Shown: positions 1 to 5,248 of the stretch, one piece after another
How the letters are laid out: every line of letters begins with the position of its first letter
Numbering within the stretch: position 1 is the first letter of the stretch
Virus record (IMG/VR): IMGVR_UViG_3300040770_000214
Location: 1 to 40,447 of that record
Source of the DNA: a virus
DNA: 40,447 nucleotides
Strand: one strand, 5' to 3'
The notes under the pieces: model-generated
Database searches by the model: none
Told to the model about the DNA's origin: nothing
The model's input: the letters and a program-made list of their open reading frames with translations, nothing else
Made by a program: the position numbers and the translations under genes

Positions 1-276
1 TATTTTCATACCTATTACAGGGCTTGTTAATTGACCATGTAGGAACCTAATGCTAATGCTTGCTCTTGTATATAGCGAAGTCTCATTAACTGTTGAGTTG
101 TGTGACATCAATCTAACATTCTTATATCTAGTATGCGATACATCTTCGAACTTAAATTTCAGTTCCTTAGTCTTACTCTCATAGATTTCAAGTTCTCCAA
201 ATGTAAATCCAAATGGCTGCAATCTTAAACGAATTGCATCAACCAATTTCTTTTTCTCGTATTTATTTATCGCCAT
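1..276 (-). CDS. Hypothetical protein, open at the window edge
   Basis: This leftward reading frame begins at ATG 276-274 (MAINKYEKKKLVDAIRLRLQ...) and stays open for 92 codons to base 1. Its start overlaps the stop of the next gene upstream by 10 bases, which suggests translational coupling in one leftward operon. The protein is mixed in charge, with no clear motif, signal peptide or membrane segment. I do not recognise it. If the window is circular, the next codon is TGA at 40445-40447 and the protein is complete at 92 residues. Otherwise it is truncated by the window. Confidence 0.6.
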   Translation of the reverse strand, partial: MAINKYEKKKLVDAIRLRLQPFGFTFGELEIYESKTKELKFKFEDVSHTRYKNVRLMSHNSTVNETSLYTRASISIRFLHGQLTSPVIGMKI

Positions 277-464
277 AACTTTCGTATTTGTATCAATAGT
301 GTTTGTAACATATCCAACCTCGCTAGTCTAAATGTAGCTAAAGTAAAGTCAAAAGTCTCAAAGTATTCATCCCCAATTTCATGGTGCTTAACAAGCATCT
401 TATTGACTTGCTGCTGTATTTCATGCTTATTCTCTAAGTACATGGCCTCGATTATCTGTTTCAT
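267..464 (-). CDS. Small helical hypothetical protein, paralogue A
   Basis: A 65-residue leftward protein predicted to be mostly helical, with no motif I can assign. Its C-terminal half (DEYFETFDF then FRLARLDMLQTLLIQI) resembles the same part of the gene just upstream (DEYILTQDY then FRIARVTWLKSLQDFI). The two therefore look like tandem duplicates of identical length. One base separates its ATG from the stop of the upstream gene, and its own end overlaps the next start by 10 bases, so all three leftward genes look co-translated. Function unknown. Confidence 0.6.
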   Translation of the reverse strand: MKQIIEAMYLENKHEIQQQVNKMLVKHHEIGDEYFETFDFTLATFRLARLDMLQTLLIQIRKLWR

Positions 465-465
465 A

Positions 466-663
466 TTAGTTCATGTGTATGTTAATGAAGTCTTGTAGTG
501 ATTTCAACCATGTAACCCTCGCTATTCTAAAGTCTATCACTCTCTTCACTCGATCATAGTCTTGTGTCAGTATGTACTCATCATCGGTTAGCTTAAGCAT
601 CATGTCTATTAGTACAAATGCCTGCTGTATAAGGCTCAATTCCTCTTGTATCAGTTTATCCAT
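466..663 (-). CDS. Small helical hypothetical protein, paralogue B
   Basis: A 65-residue leftward protein and the first gene of the 663-to-1 operon. It shares with its neighbour the pattern DEY..T.D followed by FR.AR...L..L, so it is a likely tandem paralogue. No membrane segment, metal-binding pair or enzyme motif is visible. The leftward strand has a box TATATTTA at 687-680, one base away from the Bacteroidota -7 consensus TAnnTTTG, which could serve as the operon promoter but lacks a clear -33 partner. Function unknown. Confidence 0.6.
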   Translation of the reverse strand: MDKLIQEELSLIQQAFVLIDMMLKLTDDEYILTQDYDRVKRVIDFRIARVTWLKSLQDFINIHMN

Positions 664-857
664 GGTAGTAATTTTAATGTAAATATAAGAGTAAAATGTG
701 TATAAAAAAACATAATTACAGCTTTTTTATTTTTACTCGCATGTAACCTCGGGTTCTCTTGCACTTCTATATTTTGTAAATTTCATTTTTGAAAATTTCA
801 AGATTGCTATTGCACATGTATGCAAGTATGAATTAGTGCGTCATAAATTTCACGAGT

Positions 858-1063
858 GTAAACAATGAGAAACAATGTAAACAATGTATTGTTTCTTTCT
901 GGTGTATTGGTTTTGTTGATTTTTTTAATGAATAAACAAAGTAAACAATAATATTATTAAATAATTAAAAAATAATAATAATATATATATATAATAGCAT
1001 AATATTCATATATTTCATAATTGGGATAGGGAGAATTATTGTTTATATTGTTTCTTTGTTTAC
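858..1063. repeat. Inverted-repeat element, copy 1
   Basis: A 206-bp non-coding element. The left arm (858-885) holds three AAACAAT units spaced 9-10 bp apart, starting GTAAACAAT. The right arm (1038-1063) is nearly its reverse complement and ends TTGTTTAC. Between the arms lie an inverted ATTGTTTCTT (886-897 region), a second forward pair (AATAAACAAAGTAAACAAT), about 70 bp of nearly pure A/T, and a G-rich stretch (GGGATAGGGAGAA). ACGAGT occurs immediately left of the element (852-857) and one base right of it (1065-1070), like a target duplication. A clear homologue with the same order of parts is at 28950-29139. The rest of 664-1229 holds no supported gene. Confidence 0.75.
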
Positions 1064-1229
1064 AACGAGTAAATTTAGTGGTACGATGTCAATGATACCA
1101 ACGGCTCAGGAATTTCATACTGAGAAACAAAGAGGATTTCAAAAGTGTAAAATAAACAATGCCACATTTTTAGCAGCTTGTAATACTTTTTTTAGTAATT
1201 TCGTATTTCAAATTTTAAATAATATTCTT

Positions 1230-1721
1230 ATGGAGAACAAAGGAAAATTCAAGAATGGTAATCAACTTTGGAAATTAGTCGAGTTTCCAGGTAGGCCTAA
1301 ACTTTATACTCCACAGTCATTGTGGGATAAGTTTATCGAGTACATGAATTACAATGATACTGTGTCTTGGGCAAAAGATGATTTTATAAAATCAGGCCCA
1401 GATGCTGGTAAAATTGTTTCATTAGAAGTGCCCAACCCCCCAAGTATTAGAGCATTCTGCGTTTATGCAGGTATTTCAGAAGACACATTCCGAAATTATG
1501 GCAAAAATGACGTCGATTACTTAGCAGTTTGGAACGCGTCAAGAGACATGATTCAAGAAATTCAGATTTCAGGAGCAGCGGCAAATACGTTCAATGCTAA
1601 TATTGTAGCGCGCTGGGCTGGTTTGATCGACAAGAAGGAAATTGATATTAAATCAGAGATGTCAGATGATGAGCGATCTGATACTATCAAAGCAATTCTT
1701 GAAAAAATCAAAAAAGAATAA
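1230..1721 (+). CDS. terS: Terminase small subunit (P22 gp3-like DNA-packaging protein)
   Basis: It should recognise phage DNA and hand it to the large terminase. The 163-residue length is close to that of P22 gp3-type small subunits. The pattern of an N-terminal GRPKLYTPQSLWDKFIEYM-like helix, PSIRAFCVYAGISEDTFRNY, and a C-terminal ANTFNANIVARWAGLIDKKE followed by an acidic-basic tail is that of the GP3_package family. I start at ATG 1230 (MENKGKFK) because the upstream in-frame stretch from the TTG at 1056 lies partly in the repeat element and does not look protein-like. It sits about 3.5 kb upstream of the large subunit with an accessory block between, an unusual separation. Family assignment by eye. 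Confidence 0.75.
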   Translation: MENKGKFKNGNQLWKLVEFPGRPKLYTPQSLWDKFIEYMNYNDTVSWAKDDFIKSGPDAGKIVSLEVPNPPSIRAFCVYAGISEDTFRNYGKNDVDYLAVWNASRDMIQEIQISGAAANTFNANIVARWAGLIDKKEIDIKSEMSDDERSDTIKAILEKIKKE

Positions 1722-1749
1722 TTCAGGTTTTTCGTTTTTGAGCATAAAA

Positions 1750-1776
1750 AAAGCTGCTAAGTTATTTAGCAGCTTT
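1750..1776. terminator. Two-way intrinsic terminator
   Basis: An 11-bp perfect stem (AAAGCTGCTAA pairing with TTAGCAGCTTT) with a 5-base loop lies between the end of the small terminase gene (rightward) and the end of the gene at 1784-2326 (leftward). The leftward side has a run of seven T. The convergent placement supports use in both directions. Confidence 0.85.
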
Positions 1777-1783
1777 ATTTGTT

Positions 1784-2326
1784 TTAGAACTCAAAGAAAA
1801 CTAAAGTTTCGTTATTTGAAGTACAACATCTAAGTAATGTTCCTGATTGAACATTATAATAGATAATTGTGTTGGTTTTATTCAAAGAAATACTTTTAAT
1901 AATACCTTTAACAGTTTCTTCTGATTTGTTTGGAATGTATTGAACTAACTTTCCAACATTAGCTTTTGCAGCAGCGTATTCAGCTGAAGCTTTTGCTACT
2001 TCGATATCAACCTTTTCGATTTTCTTACGAACAGTTTTTTCGATTTTTTCAACTTCAATTCCTCTAACTTTAAGGATTTCTCCTAAAATTGACTCTTGAA
2101 GTCCTTTCGAAACTTTGTAAGCTTCAGTAAGCATCTGATCGTCAAGTTTCTCTAAATTAGCTTGAGAAACTTCAACAATGTCAATAGCTTCGTCAAAGTC
2201 TTTCTCTAGTTCAAGGTTGACTCTTTTTAGGAATGCTTTTTTAGCTTCATTTTCAGTTGAAGAATAAGACTTGTTTGCAACTCTTACTTCCATTGCTGTT
2301 CCCTGTGTGTACAATTTTGCTTTCAT
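1784..2326 (-). CDS. Coiled-coil protein with C-terminal beta domain, unknown function
   Basis: A 180-residue leftward protein. Residues about 25-125 are rich in Glu, Lys, Ala and Leu with heptad-like spacing (VRGIEVEKIEKTVRKKIEKV), so a helical or coiled-coil segment is likely. Residues about 127-180 (GKLVQYIP...VKGIIKSISLNKTNTIIYYNV) alternate like a small SH3 or KOW-type barrel. There is no signal peptide and no membrane segment. It is a single-gene unit. A promoter-like module at 2418-2472 would give a leader of about 85 bases, and the stem at 1750-1776 would end transcription. I do not recognise the family. Confidence 0.7.
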   Translation of the reverse strand: MKAKLYTQGTAMEVRVANKSYSSTENEAKKAFLKRVNLELEKDFDEAIDIVEVSQANLEKLDDQMLTEAYKVSKGLQESILGEILKVRGIEVEKIEKTVRKKIEKVDIEVAKASAEYAAAKANVGKLVQYIPNKSEETVKGIIKSISLNKTNTIIYYNVQSGTLLRCCTSNNETLVFFEF

Positions 2327-2417
2327 GATAATGTAATTTAAAAATTTATATATTTATTTTTTGTTTGTTAATTTGTACGGTATTCTACGATATGTCAAAG
2401 AGCGAATTAATTATAAG

Positions 2418-2472
2418 CTAATGTACGAGATTAAATCTAATTAAAAAAGTTTATTTTTTAAAGTTACGAACA
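2418..2472 (-). promoter_or_regulatory. Promoter-like module, diverged copy C
   Basis: Read leftward, this has the box TGTTCGTAACTTT (2472-2460) and then TCTCGTACATTAG, whose TACATTAG (2425-2418) is one base off TAnnTTTG. The two boxes match those in the better-conserved copies at 2858-2919 and 3157-3218, though the spacer here is about 9 bases longer. It lies about 90 bases upstream of the gene at 1784-2326, so it may be that gene's promoter. Confidence 0.45.
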
Positions 2473-2551
2473 TTTTTGCAATAAATTAAAAGAACTGATA
2501 ATTATTATAAGGCTAAAGTAACTGAAACTTATATAACACGAAAATAAAATA

Positions 2552-2671
2552 TGTTAAAGTTTTGTTAAAATTACTAGCATTATATTAAGAACGTTTGATT
2601 GAATAATCATAAGCAAATATAAACGAATTTTGTATAAGATCAAAATTTTTTTTGTTAAAATTATGTTAAAA
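2552..2671 (+). repeat. Two pairs of 11-bp-phased TGTTAAA boxes
   Basis: TGTTAAA occurs at 2552 and 2563, and again at 2653 and 2664, each pair exactly 11 bp apart, so the boxes face the same side of the helix. The second pair reads TGTTAAAATTATGTTAAAA, identical to a site at 4308-4326. They appear to be outlying members of the large array at 4308-5020. The surrounding 2327-2857 has no supported gene. Confidence 0.55.
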
Positions 2672-2724
2672 TTTCAGCTAAAACCATATAATTATGCCAA
2701 ATTAGGTTTTATATACAAAGCATG

Positions 2725-2819
2725 TTTTAGGCTACATGGATGCCATTTTAGGACATTATAAACCCAATCCAATATATAATATTATAAATATATAAATAAT
2801 TCATCCAGATAGCCTAAAA
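2725..2819. repeat. Long-loop inverted repeat
   Basis: An 18-base arm at 2725-2742 (TTTTAGGCTACATGGATG) is matched in reverse complement by 2802-2819 (CATCCAGATAGCCTAAAA) at 16 of 18 positions, around a 59-bp very AT-rich loop. On the leftward strand it would lie inside a transcript starting at the promoter-like module at 2858-2919, so it could fold as an RNA hairpin. It could equally be a DNA-level binding site. Confidence 0.6.
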
Positions 2820-2822
2820 TCA
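2797..2822. repeat. Dispersed CCAGATAG motif, copy 1
   Basis: These 26 bases match the last 26 bases of the window (40422-40447) at 25 positions. The core is TTCATCCAGATAGCCTAAAAT. Looser copies lie at 8751-8773 and 28866-28887. Here the motif also forms the right arm of the inverted repeat at 2725-2819. Confidence 0.65.
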
Positions 2823-2857
2823 TTCTTTATTATCTAAAGTGATTATAAATAACCTAA

Positions 2858-2919
2858 CTGAGACGCATCAGGACAAATTTACGAGAAATTTTTGACATAA
2901 AAAAATAAAGTTACGAACA
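2858..2919 (-). promoter_or_regulatory. Promoter-like module, copy A
   Basis: A 62-bp sequence repeated at 3157-3218 with 57 of 62 identical bases. Read leftward it has TGTTCGTAACTTT (2919-2907), an AT-rich spacer and TCTCGTAAATTTG, whose TAAATTTG (2881-2874) is a perfect Bacteroidota -7 box. The -33 position holds only T residues. It would start an RNA near 2867 that reads through the inverted repeat at 2725-2819. Confidence 0.6.
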
Positions 2920-2946
2920 ATTTGTAATAAAATATCATGATGTCAT

Positions 2947-3166
2947 AAAAAAGGTCGCCAAATAGCGCACAAGAGCATCGAGGTTGATCGTAAAAATGTA
3001 GGCGATATAATATATGAAGAAAATTAGTTTGTAGCTTAGAGACCTCCTGGTGGAGATCGCTGAGAGCGTTTTAGGCACATTTTAACAGTTTCTGCCATAC
3101 TGTCATGTTTATTATATGATGCCCTAAAAGAGCCTATTTCGCATTGACTTCGTCAACTGAAACGCG
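2947..3166 (-). ncRNA. Candidate phage small RNA
   Basis: Leftward from a perfect -7 box (TAAATTTG at 3180-3173) lies about 220 bases with no reading frame but several helices. These are GUUGAC/GUCAAU (3157-3143, GAA loop), a stem of 3129-3120 with 3077-3069 (one bulge) enclosing ACAGU/ACUGU (3103-3099 with 3089-3085), and a 7-bp GAUCUCC/GGAGGUC hairpin (3058-3041, loop ACCA, one G-U pair). The last is a closing stem UCGCC/GGCGA (3005-3001 with 2959-2955) followed after two C by six U at 2952-2947. The stretch is visibly richer in G and C than its flanks. Promoter, folded body and terminator in order support a real RNA. Its target is unknown. Confidence 0.55.
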
Positions 3167-3218
3167 TCAATACAAATTTACGAGAAATTTTCGACATAAA
3201 AAAATAAAGTTACGAACA
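3157..3218 (-). promoter_or_regulatory. Promoter-like module, copy B
   Basis: The second copy of the 62-bp module, 57 of 62 bases identical to 2858-2919. It has a leftward TAAATTTG at 3180-3173 and TGTTCGTAACTTT at 3218-3206. It is placed to drive the small RNA candidate at 3166-2947. Confidence 0.6.
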
Positions 3219-3244
3219 TAAAAAACCATACTTTTCAGTATGGT
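3219..3244 (-). terminator. Terminator of the leftward small-gene operon
   Basis: Read leftward, an 8-bp stem (ACCATACT at 3225-3232 pairing with AGTATGGT at 3237-3244, 4-base loop) is followed by five or more T. It lies downstream of the operon 4245-3355 and just before the promoter-like module, so it separates the two units. Confidence 0.75.
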
Positions 3245-3354
3245 ATATTATAAATTTCACATTTTGCAATTTTCAAATTAATGAACAAATAATTCGGGTT
3301 AAGAAATAGGCTGCAATTAAGCAACCTATTCTGATTTGGGTCGAGAATTTCATA

Positions 3355-3450
3355 TTAAGAGAAATCAGCGCCTAGATGTTTCAAAACTACTAAAGTAGAT
3401 ATTACTAAAGCAAAGAAAATGGTAATTTTAAGGGTTTCAGATTTTGTCAT
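3355..3450 (-). CDS. 31-residue single-span membrane peptide
   Basis: A leftward frame of 31 codons from ATG 3450 encodes MTKSETLKITIFFALVISTL and then VVLKHLGADFS. That is a charged N-terminus, one hydrophobic span of about 16 residues, and a short polar tail. It begins 11 bases after the stop of the preceding leftward gene and ends before the terminator at 3219-3244, so it looks like the last gene of the operon. Small membrane peptides of this kind occur in many phages, but the role here is unknown. Short length limits certainty. Confidence 0.45.
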   Translation of the reverse strand: MTKSETLKITIFFALVISTLVVLKHLGADFS

Positions 3451-3461
3451 GATTTTTGGGT

Positions 3462-3677
3462 TTAAAGGATTATTATATGAAAGTTTTTGTTTATTAAAAT
3501 GTAGTCAATTTCGTCGATAATTTCATTATAATCAAAAAATACGTTTTCGCCATAATGGTCTTTCTTGAGCTGAATTTTCAACTCTTCGATAGCTAAATCC
3601 AAAGTTTTCGCTTTTGATGTAAATACGAATGGATTAATATTAAATTCATTCGAAACTAGGTAGGGAATTATATACAT
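3462..3677 (-). CDS. Hypothetical protein, 71 residues
   Basis: A leftward gene encoding MYIIPYLVSNEF..., with an acidic centre (FFDYNEIIDEIDYILI) and a likely alpha-beta fold, but no motif I can name. Its ATG overlaps the stop of the 49-residue gene upstream by 10 bases, which suggests translational coupling. It is the fourth of five genes in the leftward operon 4245-3355. Function unknown. Confidence 0.55.
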   Translation of the reverse strand: MYIIPYLVSNEFNINPFVFTSKAKTLDLAIEELKIQLKKDHYGENVFFDYNEIIDEIDYILINKNFHIIIL

Positions 3678-3817
3678 GATAAATAGTTATTAATTTCTTC
3701 TAAAAGAACTAAATCTGTAGCATTTAAGACTGTTTTAAGCAACAGTCTTAATTGAATTGCCACTATTTCTGTGTCTGTGTATAACAGCTCAACAGGCATT
3801 CCTAAAATGCTTTCCAT
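3668..3817 (-). CDS. Hypothetical protein, 49 residues
   Basis: A leftward frame from ATG 3817-3815 to TAA 3670-3668 encodes MESILGMPVELLYTDTEIVA and a Leu-rich helical tail. The start shares one base with the stop of the upstream zinc-binding-like gene (TAATG), and its end overlaps the next ATG by 10 bases. This tight packing is the main evidence that so short a frame is translated. No domain recognised. Confidence 0.5.
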   Translation of the reverse strand: MESILGMPVELLYTDTEIVAIQLRLLLKTVLNATDLVLLEEINNYLSCI

Positions 3818-3954
3818 TACAGTAATATTGTATCACCATTTGAAAATGTCACTATGTTTCCACTGATCTCAAAGTCGAATACTTGAGACCCATTTCTGTA
3901 AAATGTGACTTTATTTGTCTTGTTACATTTGTAACATTTTGTTGAATTTGCCAT
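3817..3954 (-). CDS. 45-residue protein with one CxxC pair
   Basis: A leftward frame from ATG 3954-3952 encodes MANSTKCYKCNKTNKVTFYR followed by a beta-rich tail ending in DTILL. The Cys7-x2-Cys10 pair could be half of a zinc site, completed in a dimer or by a partner, but no second pair is present. The stop is joined to the next start as TAATG, and the gene begins three bases after the upstream stop. Function unknown. Confidence 0.5.
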   Translation of the reverse strand: MANSTKCYKCNKTNKVTFYRNGSQVFDFEISGNIVTFSNGDTILL

Positions 3955-3957
3955 TTT

Positions 3958-4245
3958 TTAAAATTTTAAGTTAAATTGTGATTTTGAAACTAAAATATAA
4001 TTTTCAGAAATATTGAAATCTTCAATTATGAAATTTAAATCATAATTATCAATTATTGATTTATCAATAAATGAAATTTTAATATTTGTTTTTAATTTTT
4101 GAACATTTAAAATATAATCAATATTTTGATCTTTTACAAATTGTAAAAATTCGTTATAATTATTAATTTGATTATTTGAACAATTATAAATTGATTTTGT
4201 TTTTGAAAAGTTATTAATTTCAAAAAATGTAATTGAATTTTCCAT
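3958..4245 (-). CDS. Hypothetical protein, first gene of the leftward operon
   Basis: A 95-residue leftward protein extremely rich in Asn, Ile, Lys and Phe (MENSITFFEINNFSKTKSIY...), as expected from its very AT-rich codons. Alternating hydrophobic residues suggest beta strands. No motif is visible. Four further short genes follow with overlaps or gaps of 11 bases or less. The leftward upstream strand has TAAATTTA-like boxes but no perfect -7 match. The phased TGTTAA boxes beginning at 4308 lie just upstream and could be operators for this operon. Confidence 0.55.
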   Translation of the reverse strand: MENSITFFEINNFSKTKSIYNCSNNQINNYNEFLQFVKDQNIDYILNVQKLKTNIKISFIDKSIIDNYDLNFIIEDFNISENYILVSKSQFNLKF

Positions 4246-4307
4246 TTTGTTTGTTTTTTAATTATAAGTAAATTTAAACATTTTTTATAAATTTTAAAAG
4301 TTTTTTA

Positions 4308-4442
4308 TGTTAAAATTATGTTAAAAAAGTGTTAAAATTTAGATGTTATTATTTGTTTGTTTTTAATTATAGTGTAAATATAAGAGATATATGATGATAG
4401 AAAAAGTATTAAATGTTAAAATTATGTGAAAGAAATGTTAAA
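4308..4442 (+). repeat. Two triplets of 11-bp-phased TGTTAAA boxes
   Basis: TGTTAAA starts at 4308, 4319 and 4330. A second triplet starts at 4414, 4425 (TGTGAAA) and 4436. All steps are exactly 11 bp, one helical turn. These sit upstream of the leftward operon and run into the tandem array at 4581-5020. The surrounding 4246-4580 carries no supported gene. Confidence 0.65.
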
Positions 4443-4580
4443 GTTATTAGTTATATATTATATAAAAATATGGATATATTAATATAGAATGAAATAGGAT
4501 GATTTAGGATGATATTATATATTTATAATGTATTAATATGGTTGAATATAATATGATGATGTGGATGATGTATGATGATT

Positions 4581-5020
4581 AATATATGTATGATAATAAT
4601 AGTTGATATATAAAAGAAATATATGTTAATGTTATGTTAAATGTTATTATTATATATGTATGATAAAAAAGGTTGATATATAAAAGAATAATATGTTAAT
4701 ATTATGTTAAATGTTATTATTATATGTGAATGATAAAAAAGGTTGATATATAAAAGAATAATATGTTAATATTATGTTAAAGTTTGTGTATGATAAAAAA
4801 GGTTGATATATGAAAGAAATATATGTTAATGTTATGTTAAAATATATGTATGATAAAAATAGTTGAAATAATAAAGAATATTATGTTAATGTTATGTTAA
4901 AATATATGTATGATAAATTAGGTTGATATATGAAAGAAATATATGTTAATGTTATGTTAAATATGTATAATATATTTGTATGATAAAAATAGTTGATATA
5001 ATGTGTTAATATTATGTTAA
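4581..5020 (+). repeat. Seven tandem 60-70-bp units
   Basis: Units begin near 4581, 4651, 4721, 4781, 4841, 4901 and 4961. The first two are 70 bp and carry an extra ATGTTATTAT, and the rest are 60 bp. A typical unit reads TATGTATGATAAAAA, then GGTTGATATAT, AAAGAA and ATGTTAATATTATGTTAA. Most contain the TGTTAA pair at 11-bp spacing seen elsewhere in 2552-4442. The units drift by substitutions, there are no unique spacers, and no reading frame crosses them. Likely roles are a replication origin, an operator array or a packaging recognition region upstream of the large terminase. Confidence 0.8.
4971..4978 (+). promoter_or_regulatory. Possible -7 promoter box before the large terminase
   Basis: TATATTTG matches TAnnTTTG exactly. 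It lies inside the seventh tandem unit, where the other units read TATATGTATG, and about 270 bases upstream of the large terminase gene. No TTG-type -33 element is seen at the usual spacing. Confidence 0.4.
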
Positions 5021-5248
5021 AGTTGTATGGGGCCCCCTAAACACAAAACCCACAGGTTCATTCGCTGGTACACTATAAACTAAAAATGCTCTAACTATGC
5101 AAGCATAATAGGTTGAAACAAACATAAGCTCACACCTAAAAAATAAAACTAACACCGGGCTAAGCAAGCTCTTTCTATGTGGAAACAAAACATTGTACAA
5201 TCATATTATACAACTATTAAAATAAATAATTACTTTAGCTAAAAAAAT
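5021..5248. other. Non-coding stretch with GGGGCCCC palindrome
   Basis: Immediately after the tandem array, GGGGCCCC (5029-5036) plus one more C forms a perfect 8-bp palindrome, striking in so AT-rich a genome. The following 160 bases are visibly richer in G and C than the array, with CCGGGC near 5158. The only frame (leftward, 5200-5012) has an unlikely composition. The position between the terminase genes and next to an iteron-like array would suit a cos or pac cleavage region, but nothing in the sequence proves this. Confidence 0.35.

Noticed and set aside
1056-1229. Extended N-terminus of the small terminase from a TTG
   Set aside because: The extra 58 residues start in the inverted-repeat arm and read like translated non-coding DNA. 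ATG 1230 gives the usual family length.
4581-5020. CRISPR array
   Set aside because: Units are near-identical along their whole length with gradual drift. There are no short constant repeats separated by unique spacers and no cas genes.
5012-5200. Leftward 62-residue frame with hydrophobic stretches
   Set aside because: It crosses the GGGGCCCC palindrome and the last tandem unit, has codons unlike the rest of the phage, and has no leftward promoter or neighbour in the same direction.
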